Positions 7,277-14,991 of a DNA stretch of 16,357 nucleotides are shown here, piece by piece. Within the stretch, counting starts at the first letter, position 1; every line of letters starts with the position of its first letter. The stretch is from Clostridia bacterium (GTDB lineage Bacteria > Bacillota_A > Clostridia > Oscillospirales > Acutalibacteraceae): assembly GCA_017390825.1 (NCBI GenBank), contig JAFPAK010000143.1, forward strand, positions 1 through 16,357, written 5' to 3'. A program made the translations under genes and the position numbers. Below the pieces are notes generated by a model that was given only the letters and a program-made list of their open reading frames with translations, was not told the origin of the DNA and searched no databases.

Positions 7277-7959
7277 TTTGATTTGAGTAAGTCCTTGCGT
7301 TGTTTATAATCGGGCATATACTTTTGTATTAGCGCATAGAACTTTTTTGAGTGGTTTGGATGTACTAGATGACACAGCTCGTGCAATACCACATATTCTG
7401 TACAGCAAAGCGGCTTATATGCAAGTGTTAAATTCAATGTGATAACCCCTTTATACGGCATACAGGAGCCCCAGCGTGTTTTCATTTTCCGCACCTTGAT
7501 TTCCGGCATTTTTACGCCGTATTCGCAAAGCAAGGGATATAGCCGTTCGGTCATAGATGTAAACACCTTAAAGCATTCATCCTTGACATACCCATCAATT
7601 ACCTTTTCGGTAAGCTCCGACTCTTTTATATCTTTCTGATGCACTTCCAAGGTATCTTGTGATATCTTAAAGTAATTTCTTTTGTCCTCAACAACCGAAA
7701 CCGTGTATTCTTTTTCAAAGATGCAAATCTTTGTTCCGCTTGCAACACGCTGTTTAATATCTTCTGTAACACGTTGACGCATACGCAGTATCACATCTGA
7801 CTTAGAAACAACAAGCTGATCTATAACATACGCCGCAACGCCTCTCGGTGCAGACACGATAACGTTGCCGTCTGTCTTAACAGTAAGATTGATGTTTTTG
7901 ACTGCTTTCCTCACTAAGGTATATTCAATTTTTCCACCGTTTACTTCAACACAACGCAT
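7273..7959 (-). CDS. YgjP-type zinc metallopeptidase-like protein (DUF45)
   Basis: This 228-residue protein belongs to the YgjP / DUF45 family, related in its active site to M48 and WLM metallopeptidases. The zinc-binding motif is HELCH (193-197), with a further histidine at 203 in HPNHSKKF. The other family hallmark, RKMKTRWGSC (157-166), is intact. The N-terminal half is the usual beta-rich part (IEYTLVRKAVKNINLTV). No signal peptide is seen, so it should be cytoplasmic. The family's substrate is poorly defined. The start at 7959 has AAAGG overlapping the stop codon of the preceding pseudouridine synthase gene (6-base gap), so the two are almost surely translationally coupled. Family assignment is firm; the reaction is not. 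Confidence 0.92.
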   Translation of the reverse strand: MRCVEVNGGKIEYTLVRKAVKNINLTVKTDGNVIVSAPRGVAAYVIDQLVVSKSDVILRMRQRVTEDIKQRVASGTKICIFEKEYTVSVVEDKRNYFKISQDTLEVHQKDIKESELTEKVIDGYVKDECFKVFTSMTERLYPLLCEYGVKMPEIKVRKMKTRWGSCMPYKGVITLNLTLAYKPLCCTEYVVLHELCHLVHPNHSKKFYALIQKYMPDYKQRKDLLKSN

Positions 7960-7965
7960 ATGAAA

Positions 7966-8562
7966 TTACCTTTCACTCGCCCAATCAGGCAAGCTTTCAA
8001 AGCTTAAAATCTCATTTTTATAAGGAAATGTAATCTTGCAGGAATAAAGCATTGGGAATTTCACGTTATCCCGTGCGCCGTATTTTCCGTCACCAACAAG
8101 TGTAAAGCCACGAGAAGCAAACTGAACTCTTATCTGGTGGCTTCTGCCTGTATGCAGTTTAATCCGAACGGTACTTGTAGACGAATCAGAGGAGAGCTTT
8201 ATATATTCAAGCTTAGCCGACTTCACTCCTTTTCGTTGCCGTTTAACAACAAAAACCTTGTTTTTGCGTGAATCTTTAAATAAAAGGTCTTCAAAAACAC
8301 CGTCATTTTCAATATTTCCGTATACTTTTGCAACATATTCCTTTATCATTTCATTGTTTGCAATGACCTTCGAAAGCAAAGCGGCACTATGCTTGTTTCT
8401 TGCATACACCATTACACCGCCGACATTCAAATCAAGACGGTGAACTGTAAAAAAATCACCGCCGATCAGTTTTTTCAATTCAGCCGGCACACCATGCTCC
8501 GAATCAAGCCCGATCGGCTTCAGGCACACGGCAATATCATCGTTATGATAAAGAACTTGCAT
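7966..8562 (-). CDS. RluA-family RNA pseudouridine synthase, short form without S4 domain
   Basis: The enzyme would isomerise uridine to pseudouridine in rRNA or tRNA. At 199 residues it is only the catalytic domain; RluC/RluD types have an extra N-terminal S4 domain and about 300 residues. The active-site motif HRLD (41-44) carries the catalytic aspartate D44. The surrounding residues, HRLDLNVGGVMVYAR, differ from the common HRLDxxTSGLLLxAK. The C-terminal motif LHTGRSHQIRVQFA and the late GDGKYG are typical. I start at ATG 8562 (MQVLYHNDD), which has GGAG 6 bases upstream. A frame-consistent ATG at 8598 would start inside the terminator hairpin of the previous gene and add 12 unmatched residues. 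The target base is unknown. It is followed by the YgjP-type gene in a coupled pair. Confidence 0.9.
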   Translation of the reverse strand: MQVLYHNDDIAVCLKPIGLDSEHGVPAELKKLIGGDFFTVHRLDLNVGGVMVYARNKHSAALLSKVIANNEMIKEYVAKVYGNIENDGVFEDLLFKDSRKNKVFVVKRQRKGVKSAKLEYIKLSSDSSTSTVRIKLHTGRSHQIRVQFASRGFTLVGDGKYGARDNVKFPMLYSCKITFPYKNEILSFESLPDWASER

Positions 8563-8585
8563 AAAAAACTCCAAATACAATTTTG

Positions 8586-8615
8586 CAAAACGCATCACAA
8601 AAGTGATGCGTTTTG
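8586..8615 (-). terminator. terminator after the leaderless GH9 gene
   Basis: A 13-bp perfect stem CAAAACGCATCAC / GTGATGCGTTTTG (8586-8598 with 8603-8615, loop of four) starts 6 bases after the GH9 stop codon. The T-tract on the - strand is weak (TTTTGCAAAATTG), so some read-through into the pseudouridine synthase gene is possible. I see no clear promoter for that gene in the short gap. Confidence 0.75.
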
Positions 8616-8621
8616 TTTCAA

Positions 8622-10325
8622 TTATTTATTCTTTGAATTAAGATAACCTGTAATATAGAAGCAGGAAGAATTCCAATATATAGTTATCTCATTGGCAGTC
8701 CAGTTCCACTCCCAGTCGATATAGCAACCTGCAGGCGGCATAGCATCCCAATCAATACCCTCCGACTGCTTAACGCCCTTAACACAAGTAGGACGCTGCC
8801 ACTTACGATCATTCGGACCACCTGCGATAAGTCCAGGAACTGGAGCATCTACACCGTCAAACATTGACGGACGGTGATGCGGATTCATCACGGGATTTGA
8901 GCCAAATCCGGTTACATAGCACTTTGAGATGTAGTTTCTGCCCATAAGGTATGATATTGAATCGGCAATAGCTTCATCATACTTATCAGTCTTATCAACA
9001 ACTGCAACAGTAACCATATTCGCAAGAGAATTAGTAAGCGCCGCATTTGAGCCCCAGTAGTAGTCGCCTTCTTCTGTTTCAGTAGGAGGTGCAAGACAAA
9101 CATTGTAGCCGTCATTTTCATAAATCTCAAGAGATTTATCAGCATCGGCAATTACCTCTGCTTTAACTACACTGTAAAGTTCAGGATCTGCATTGTCACA
9201 AAGTAGATAGCAAAGCGAGCCATGACCGCCCTGATGATATGCACCGAAGGCGGTTTTCGAAAATTTCATTGAATGGAATTCTCTGAATATATCTTCATAT
9301 TTCTTATCACCTGTTGCTCTGAACAGTTCTGCTGCTCCCCAATAAATTTCATCAAGACAACAAAGATCGCCGTATCCGCCGGTTACGCAGGGCGGAACAT
9401 TTTTAAACTCTTTATGATCCTTGTAATTAGCAAGTGCATAATCCAAAGCTCGTTTTGCAGCATCAAGGCACTTATCAGACCACTCAGGATAGAACTTTTT
9501 ATAGTTACGGTATGCAGCGGCCATTGCAGCAGCAAAACCGCCGGTTGCAGTTATCGTGATAGGTGAAATGCACTGCAGCTCAACGATATCCTCATGAGGA
9601 AGCTGGTTTCCTGCAAATTGCTCGGTAGATACTTTATGGTATACGCCGCCGTTTTCCGCCTGCATTTTGAGCATCCAATCAAGCTCATATTTACACTCAT
9701 TAAGAATATCAGGCAAGCCGTTACCACTTTCGGGAATATTCAGCTGATCGCCTACTGCATCACCGAAAAGCTCATAAGCATACATCATATTGAACACCGT
9801 CTGATTTGCAGGTGTTATATATTTGCCATAGTCACCTGCATCATGCCAACCGCCGGATACATCCTCAATAACAGTATCGGGATCATCAAGCAGATATGCA
9901 GGGAAGTTGTGACATTCGGGATGAGCATATTCGCCTGCATATTTTTCTTCAAGCGCCATACCGCAGCGTTGAAAATACAATGCTTTTACCATTGCGTTTG
10001 TAAGTTCTCTGTACGGTGACACCGAAACGCTGAAGTTATATGAAATACCGTAAGAAGCTGCAATGTAATACTCGCCGCACTCATTAACAGGCGTAAAATC
10101 GAAATGATAAACTTCGATCTTGTTTGCAGGATCAAATATCGGGCCTGTAGCCTCACCCGAAAATACTGATTCATTGGTTTTTGCATCTACTACATAGCAT
10201 ACTCCGCCTGAAAAATCACGAAGTACTGCCATCTTGTTACCGCCGACCTTGTATGTAACCTGATCGACCGCGATCTCAGTCTTTAATTCTTTGCTGTAAT
10301 CAGCAGGTACTGTAATATTAGCCAT
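8622..10325 (-). CDS. family 9 glycoside hydrolase, no signal peptide (probable cytoplasmic cellodextrinase-type enzyme)
   Basis: The protein has 567 residues. An N-terminal Ig-like CelD_N domain (about 18-100) leads into the (alpha/alpha)6 GH9 barrel (about 108-562). Catalytic parts are visible: the base motif GGWHDAGDYGKY with D162 and D165, the HHRPS motif near the C-terminal end of the barrel, and the acid E546 in NEITIYWN. GH9 enzymes invert at the anomeric carbon of beta-1,4-glucans; some act on cellodextrins or chito-oligosaccharides. The N-terminus, MANITVPADYSK, has no hydrophobic stretch, and there is no dockerin or CBM, so it should stay in the cell. The start at 10325 has AAGGTGAG close upstream. 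The further ATG at 10358 lies within the -10 box and cannot be used. It is the most divergent of the three GH9 genes here, and its substrate is not decided by sequence. Confidence 0.93.
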   Translation of the reverse strand: MANITVPADYSKELKTEIAVDQVTYKVGGNKMAVLRDFSGGVCYVVDAKTNESVFSGEATGPIFDPANKIEVYHFDFTPVNECGEYYIAASYGISYNFSVSVSPYRELTNAMVKALYFQRCGMALEEKYAGEYAHPECHNFPAYLLDDPDTVIEDVSGGWHDAGDYGKYITPANQTVFNMMYAYELFGDAVGDQLNIPESGNGLPDILNECKYELDWMLKMQAENGGVYHKVSTEQFAGNQLPHEDIVELQCISPITITATGGFAAAMAAAYRNYKKFYPEWSDKCLDAAKRALDYALANYKDHKEFKNVPPCVTGGYGDLCCLDEIYWGAAELFRATGDKKYEDIFREFHSMKFSKTAFGAYHQGGHGSLCYLLCDNADPELYSVVKAEVIADADKSLEIYENDGYNVCLAPPTETEEGDYYWGSNAALTNSLANMVTVAVVDKTDKYDEAIADSISYLMGRNYISKCYVTGFGSNPVMNPHHRPSMFDGVDAPVPGLIAGGPNDRKWQRPTCVKGVKQSEGIDWDAMPPAGCYIDWEWNWTANEITIYWNSSCFYITGYLNSKNK

Positions 10326-10356
10326 AACACTCACCTTTTCCCTATTGTTTGATTTC

Positions 10357-10385
10357 ATTATACATAAAGATAAATTGATTTACAA
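10357..10385 (-). promoter_or_regulatory. promoter of the leaderless GH9 gene
   Basis: TTGTAA (10385-10380), a 17-base spacer and TATAAT (10362-10357). It begins 4 bases after the stop codon of the preceding dockerin-GH9 gene. No terminator hairpin is seen between them, so read-through from upstream could add to its transcription. Confidence 0.75.
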
Positions 10386-10389
10386 GTGT

Positions 10390-12495
10390 TTATTTCAAAT
10401 CATTTTCAACAACATACGCCATTATGGCAGTAACAGAGGTATTCCAATAAATACATATCTCATTGCCCTGAATATTCTGGTTACTGTCGGTATAACTGCC
10501 ATGATAGATACCGCCTACCACCATACCCGGTACCGGCTCGTCTGTATACCAAGACTGACGATGGTGCGGATGTTTCGGGCTCTGTGTACCGTAGCCTGTT
10601 ACAAATGAATATCCTGACCAGTTGCGTCCCAGCATAAACGATATCATGCCACGGATAGTGCTGTCATACTCTTTTGTACCGCTGATATAATCCACAACAG
10701 CACAGCTCTTAAGATTTTGCCCGAGATCAGCATTCGAGCCCCAGCCGTAATCGCCGCCGTCTGAATAAATAGAATCCCATGCGTTTTTTTCGGCTTTTGC
10801 CTTTAAATCATCCGCCTTGGTTTTGAAAGCGCTGATTATATTATTCTTTATAGTTTCATCAGCCTTGTCACAAAGGATATAACTGAGTGAGCCGAATCCA
10901 CCGAAGTTATAGCAACCCATTTCAGTATAGCCGCAACCGGCAGAAGCCATTGCTTTCACCTGGCTGTGATAGGTATTATCGCCTGTTGCTGCATAAAGAC
11001 TGCACGCTGCATACCAAAGTGCTTCGTTGCACACTGTTCCGCCGTATGAACCTGCAATTACCTTCGGAGTTTCGCCGATTTTATCGAAAGCAGATTTTGC
11101 GCCTCTGGGAAGTGAACTTTGCATACACCAGTTATATGCCTTCTTTGCTGCTGCAAGACACTCGTTTGCAAAGTCCTTATCAATATCCTTGAAAGCTACA
11201 TAGCAGCTTGCGAATGCACCTGCCGCACCTGCCGTTGCCTCATACATCGTGCGTGATACATAAAGTCCGTATCTTGATTTATCAACCGAAGTTGTCCAAC
11301 CTCCGTAAAGGAAAATACCGTCCTTATCCGGCTGATGATAAGTTCCGAATTCTATTGTTACTATTCTCCAATACACTCCGCCGTCTTCAGCTTGCATTTT
11401 AAGAAGCCACTCTGCTTCATAGCGTGCTTCATCGAGTGCATCAGAAATATGCTCACCCTTGTTATCTTGAATTATATCAAGATTCATTGCTTCAGGGAAC
11501 ATTGTGTATGTATAGATAAGATCGGCAATCGTCTGAACTGCCGGAGTTGTATATCTACCGTAGTCGCCTGCATCGTGAAGGCCCCCTGAGAAATCACTTG
11601 CAGTCTTCACTTCGGAGGCTTCATATGTGCTTCCGTTATCCTTGTTAAGGATAGTTGCAGGATAGTTGTCTCCTGTGTGGCAGGCTGAATGCGCATAATA
11701 GTCACCTACTATATCAGCATCAAGTGCCATACCGCAACGCTGATAATATAGCATTGTGAGCATTGCGTCATTGACTTCATCATATGGGTTATCACAAACT
11801 TCAAACTCGTACGATTTACCTGACGGGCCGTGCAGATAATATCTACCCTCCACCGTGACGCTTGAAAAATCAAATTCACTGACATAACAGTTCGTACCGT
11901 TATTATATGAACGCTTTATCGTAGTTCCTTGATATACAACATGACCGTAATCGGCATCTACAACATAAAATGTTACAAGACTAATCGTGCTTTTTGACGA
12001 GCTTACTTCAAACGGTTCAAAAAGCTTTGCGGTTTTTTGGGAATTAGTTTCATATCCAACCTGATTTACTGTGATATTATCAGCAATGCCGCTACCGTAG
12101 CTTGAAGGTACAGTAACACCCGCATCCGGCATGGTCACTCTTGGCACAGTTGTTGTCGGTATCGTCGTTGGAACTGTAGTGGTTACAACATTTGAGGTGG
12201 TTGAATCAAAAATCGTTGCCATTTCCACCTTTAGTCCGATGATATACTTACGAAGCAGTAACACATCCTTGCCGTTAACATTGCCGTCACCATTGCAATC
12301 AGCAAAACGAGTATCATCAAGCTCAGACAATCCTATGATGGATTTGCGAAGCTGCAATACATCCTTACCGTTTATATTGCCGTCGTTATTTACATCGCCG
12401 ACTTGTCTTGACGCTGATGCAGATGATGTGCAGACGATGCTGAGCATCATTACTATACACAACACACCTGCTATTAATGGTTTGATTCTTTTCAT
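10390..12495 (-). CDS. secreted GH9 cellulase with N-terminal type I dockerin (701 aa)
   Basis: In order: a signal peptide (about 1-28, KRIK then a hydrophobic core, ending in SASA); a type I dockerin at the N-terminus (about 33-88) with two EF-hand-like repeats, DVNNDGNINGKD (34-45) and DCNGDGNVNGKD (66-77), each followed by a VLxLRK helix; a Thr/Pro/Val linker (about 99-125); an Ig-like CelD_N domain (about 138-232); and the GH9 barrel (about 237-695). The base motif is LHDAGDYGRY with D308 and D311. HPHHRQS is the conserved histidine-arginine site, and E679 in GNEICIYWN is the general acid. It is probably an endo- or processive beta-1,4-glucanase attached to a cellulosome through a cohesin. 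Dockerins are more often C-terminal, so the domain order is notable. No CBM is seen. The start at 12495 has AAGGAAG. It is a close paralogue of the next gene upstream. Confidence 0.95.
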   Translation of the reverse strand: MKRIKPLIAGVLCIVMMLSIVCTSSASASRQVGDVNNDGNINGKDVLQLRKSIIGLSELDDTRFADCNGDGNVNGKDVLLLRKYIIGLKVEMATIFDSTTSNVVTTTVPTTIPTTTVPRVTMPDAGVTVPSSYGSGIADNITVNQVGYETNSQKTAKLFEPFEVSSSKSTISLVTFYVVDADYGHVVYQGTTIKRSYNNGTNCYVSEFDFSSVTVEGRYYLHGPSGKSYEFEVCDNPYDEVNDAMLTMLYYQRCGMALDADIVGDYYAHSACHTGDNYPATILNKDNGSTYEASEVKTASDFSGGLHDAGDYGRYTTPAVQTIADLIYTYTMFPEAMNLDIIQDNKGEHISDALDEARYEAEWLLKMQAEDGGVYWRIVTIEFGTYHQPDKDGIFLYGGWTTSVDKSRYGLYVSRTMYEATAGAAGAFASCYVAFKDIDKDFANECLAAAKKAYNWCMQSSLPRGAKSAFDKIGETPKVIAGSYGGTVCNEALWYAACSLYAATGDNTYHSQVKAMASAGCGYTEMGCYNFGGFGSLSYILCDKADETIKNNIISAFKTKADDLKAKAEKNAWDSIYSDGGDYGWGSNADLGQNLKSCAVVDYISGTKEYDSTIRGMISFMLGRNWSGYSFVTGYGTQSPKHPHHRQSWYTDEPVPGMVVGGIYHGSYTDSNQNIQGNEICIYWNTSVTAIMAYVVENDLK

Positions 12496-12541
12496 GTTAT
12501 TCTTCCTTGATTAAATATTTGTAGTTTGCACAACTAATCTT

Positions 12542-12570
12542 ATTATACAAAAACAAACTGAAAATCTCAA
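12542..12570 (-). promoter_or_regulatory. promoter of the 701-aa dockerin-GH9 gene
   Basis: TTGAGA (12570-12565), 17 bases, TATAAT (12547-12542). The expected transcript start, near 12535, falls in the imperfect dyad TAGTTTGCACAACTA (12522-12536), a possible operator. The leader is about 40 bases. Confidence 0.77.
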
Positions 12571-12651
12571 CCGTTTTGGGAGGAAGATTTCGCATATTTG
12601 AAATTTTGTAGGTTATGTTGATTTTCTTCATTCTTTTTGGTGATTTTCACA

Positions 12652-12687
12652 ATAAAAAATCGCCTCCGAGGAGACCTCGAAAGCGAT
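12652..12687 (-). terminator. terminator of the 690-aa dockerin-GH9 gene
   Basis: A 13-bp stem (12687-12675 with 12671-12659, three-base loop, two G-U pairs in RNA) is followed by TTTTTAT on the - strand. It lies 14 bases after the stop codon. It should separate this gene from the following GH9 gene. Confidence 0.88.
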
Positions 12688-12701
12688 CTTTATTTATTAA
12701 A

Positions 12702-14774
12702 TCAGCCGTTTATATCAGCATTAACGATATATGACATTACATATGAGGCGGATGAGTTCCAATAAACACAGATCTCATTGCGAACATAGTCGTCTTTGGA
12801 ATCTACATATGATCCCTGATAGATTCCACCTACTAACATGCCTGGAACGGGAGTCTTGCCCCATGACGGACGGTGATGCGGATTCAGCGGTGTTTTTGAG
12901 CCGTATCCGGTAACAAAGGAATATTCAGACCAGTTTCTGCCGAGTATAAATGACATTACATTACGGACTGTTTCCTCATATGTATCAGTACCGTTGAAAT
13001 AATCAGCAACAATACACATCTTCATTGCACAGCAGATTCCCTGGTTTGAACCCCAGTTGTACATACCTGCACCTGAATAGATAGAATCCCATCTGTTTGT
13101 CTTTGAATTTGCTTTATAAGTATCAGCCGCTGATACGAATGCTGCAAGTATATTTTGCTTAATAGTAGAATCGCCCTTGTCATAAAGCAAGTAAGCAACA
13201 GATCCAAAGCCTCCGAAATTATATGCGGTCATGCCGGTATAATTGCAAGTTCCGGCTGTGATCATTGCATCAATCTTATCGCTATAGGTCTTGTCGCCGG
13301 TCGCTGCATAAAGCGAGCATGCTGCATACCAGAGTGCTTCGTTACAAGCTGTTCCACCGTATGAACCGGTGCCGATAGAAGGATTGCTACCAATGCTGTC
13401 AAACGCTTTCTTTGCACCTCTCGGGAGTGCAGCACTATCCTGCATACACCAATTGTATGCCTTCTTTGCTGCTGCAAGGCACTCGTTTGCAAAGTCCTTG
13501 TCAATATCCTTGAATGCTACATAGCAAGTAGCAAAAGCACCTGCTGCACCTGCGGTTGACTCATACATTACTCTTGATACATAAAGACCGTACTGTGATG
13601 CATTGTGCGAACCGTCATATGTACCGTGAAGGAAGTAATTATCCTTATCAGGCTGTGCAAAATTAGCATGCTGTATTGTTGTTGCCTTCCAATATACGCC
13701 GCCGTCCTCAGCCTGCATCTTAAGCAACCATTCTGCTTCATAGCGTGCTTCATCAAGTGCATCGGAAATATTCTCGCCTGCATTGTCCTGAATAATATCA
13801 AGATCAAGTGCATCAGGGAACATAACATATGAATAGATAAGATCTGCAACTACCTGAACAGCAGGAGTTGTATATCTGCCATAGTCACCTGCATCGTGAA
13901 GACCGCCTTCAAAATCGGTTGCAGTCTTGACATCTGACTGAACATATACAGTACCGTTGTCCTTATTCAGGATCTTTGCAGGATACGCATCACCCGTGTG
14001 GCATGCTGAATGTGCATAATTTCCAACGATTTCAGAATCGAGTGCTGTACCGCAACGCTGATAATACTGCATTGTAAGCAATGCATCGTTCAGCTCTTCA
14101 TACGGATTTGAGTCAATAACAAACTCATATGAACGGCCTGCAGGTGCTGCAATGTAGTATGTACCGTTTGTGATGCAATCGGAGAAATCAAACTCTACTA
14201 CATACTTATCAGACGGTGTGTCATAACCTCTGTTTTTAGTTGTAGCCTTCATTATTGTTTTGCCGGTTTTTGCATCAATAAGATATACATCTACCTTTGC
14301 TATCTGTGAGTCATCCTTACTAATACCGCTGCTTTCAAAAAGCTTTGCTGTTTTTGATGCATAAGTAGAATAACCGATCTGGTTGATAGTGATCTGCGTA
14401 CAAAGCTCTGTTGAATAGCTTGACGGAACTGCTTCTCCCGCACCGTTAAGCTCGCCCTGTGTAGGCGGTGTAGTTGTTGCCGGTTTCAGAGTTGCAAGCT
14501 CTGATGCAAGACCCACTATGTACTTACGAAGTAAAAGTACATCCTTACCGTTGATATTACCGTCGCCGTTGCAATCTGCATAATCGGTATTGTCTACATA
14601 TTCAAGACCTACTATATGCTTACGAAGCAAAAGTACATCCTTACCGTTGATATTACCGTCGCCGTTGCAATCTCCGACAAGTCTTTCTGTGTTTGCTGAT
14701 GATACAATACCAAGTGTTGTAAACATCATCACCACTACAAGTATAATACAAATCAATGATTTAAACTTGCGCAT
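12702..14774 (-). CDS. secreted GH9 cellulase with N-terminal type I dockerin (690 aa)
   Basis: A signal peptide (about 1-27, RKFKS then a long hydrophobic core) is followed by a type I dockerin (about 33-90). Its two calcium loops, DCNGDGNINGKD at 35-46 and 68-79, are identical in residues. A short linker (ATTTPPTQG), an Ig-like CelD_N domain (about 127-222) and the GH9 barrel (about 224-684) complete the protein. The base motif is LHDAGDYGRY with D294 and D297. NPHHRPS is intact and E667 in RNEICVYWN is the general acid. It shares long blocks with the 701-aa enzyme (for example EARYEAEWLLKMQAEDGG and AFKDIDKDFANECLAAAKK), so the two arose by tandem duplication. The identical dockerin halves fit the symmetric two-way binding known for type I dockerins. 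The start at 14774 has AGGAAGG upstream. The likely role is cellulose or beta-glucan cutting within a cellulosome; exact mode unknown. Confidence 0.95.
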   Translation of the reverse strand: MRKFKSLICIILVVVMMFTTLGIVSSANTERLVGDCNGDGNINGKDVLLLRKHIVGLEYVDNTDYADCNGDGNINGKDVLLLRKYIVGLASELATLKPATTTPPTQGELNGAGEAVPSSYSTELCTQITINQIGYSTYASKTAKLFESSGISKDDSQIAKVDVYLIDAKTGKTIMKATTKNRGYDTPSDKYVVEFDFSDCITNGTYYIAAPAGRSYEFVIDSNPYEELNDALLTMQYYQRCGTALDSEIVGNYAHSACHTGDAYPAKILNKDNGTVYVQSDVKTATDFEGGLHDAGDYGRYTTPAVQVVADLIYSYVMFPDALDLDIIQDNAGENISDALDEARYEAEWLLKMQAEDGGVYWKATTIQHANFAQPDKDNYFLHGTYDGSHNASQYGLYVSRVMYESTAGAAGAFATCYVAFKDIDKDFANECLAAAKKAYNWCMQDSAALPRGAKKAFDSIGSNPSIGTGSYGGTACNEALWYAACSLYAATGDKTYSDKIDAMITAGTCNYTGMTAYNFGGFGSVAYLLYDKGDSTIKQNILAAFVSAADTYKANSKTNRWDSIYSGAGMYNWGSNQGICCAMKMCIVADYFNGTDTYEETVRNVMSFILGRNWSEYSFVTGYGSKTPLNPHHRPSWGKTPVPGMLVGGIYQGSYVDSKDDYVRNEICVYWNSSASYVMSYIVNADING
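14523..14673 (-). repeat. near-identical direct repeat encoding the two dockerin halves
   Basis: Bases 14523-14577 and 14619-14673 (55 bases each, 96 apart) differ at a single position, and the last 45 bases are identical. They code for the two calcium loops and helix starts of the dockerin. Identity at synonymous sites implies recent duplication or gene conversion, not only selection on protein sequence. Confidence 0.9.
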
Positions 14775-14792
14775 TTTAACTCATTCCTTCCT

Positions 14793-14819
14793 ATTTTAGT
14801 ATTTATATTATACTAAAAT
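14793..14819. promoter_or_regulatory. inverted repeat over the -10 box, possible operator
   Basis: ATTTTAGTA (14793-14801) and TACTAAAAT (14811-14819) form a perfect 9-bp inverted repeat with a 9-base spacer, spanning the -10 box and the start of transcription. A repressor could bind here. In this AT-rich spacer it could also be chance, and the other two GH9 promoters do not carry the same sequence. Confidence 0.4.
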
Positions 14820-14835
14820 TTAATATCCAATACAA
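14807..14835 (-). promoter_or_regulatory. promoter of the 690-aa dockerin-GH9 gene
   Basis: TTGTAT (14835-14830), 17 bases, TATAAT (14812-14807), about 35 bases before the start codon. The -10 box lies within a perfect inverted repeat listed separately. Confidence 0.75.
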
Positions 14836-14920
14836 CAATTATTTCTACACTTTTAACAAAAAACAAAAAATTCAGCACTATTACAAAATCAGCACTTATG
14901 TTTTTGTGAGATTTAACCAT

Positions 14921-14960
14921 AAAAGAATTTACGCCATGTGCTAATGCACACGGCGTAAAT
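14921..14960 (-). terminator. terminator of the HtrA-type protease gene
   Basis: A long stem ATTTACGCCGTGTGC / GCACATGGCGTAAAT (14960-14946 with 14941-14927) with one mismatch and a four-base loop lies about 30 bases after the stop codon. A modest T-tract (TCTTTT) follows on the - strand. Confidence 0.78.
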
Positions 14961-14991
14961 CCAAAAGAGGGGAAATATGAAAAATGAGGAA

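Noticed and set aside
8563..8598. Upstream ATG for the pseudouridine synthase
   Set aside because: It begins inside the terminator hairpin of the preceding GH9 gene. The ATG at 8562 has a proper ribosome site and matches the family start.
10326..10358. Upstream ATG for the leaderless GH9, which might have hidden a signal peptide
   Set aside because: The extra 11 residues (MKSNNREKVSV) are not a signal peptide and the ATG overlaps the -10 box, so it cannot be translated from this promoter.
12131..12514. 127-codon open frame on the + strand opposite the dockerin of the 701-aa GH9
   Set aside because: Its repeated peptides are the antisense of the repeated dockerin loops and linker. No ribosome site or promoter supports it.
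14523..14673. Short spaced repeats considered as a CRISPR array
   Set aside because: Only two copies, both coding in frame for dockerin calcium loops.
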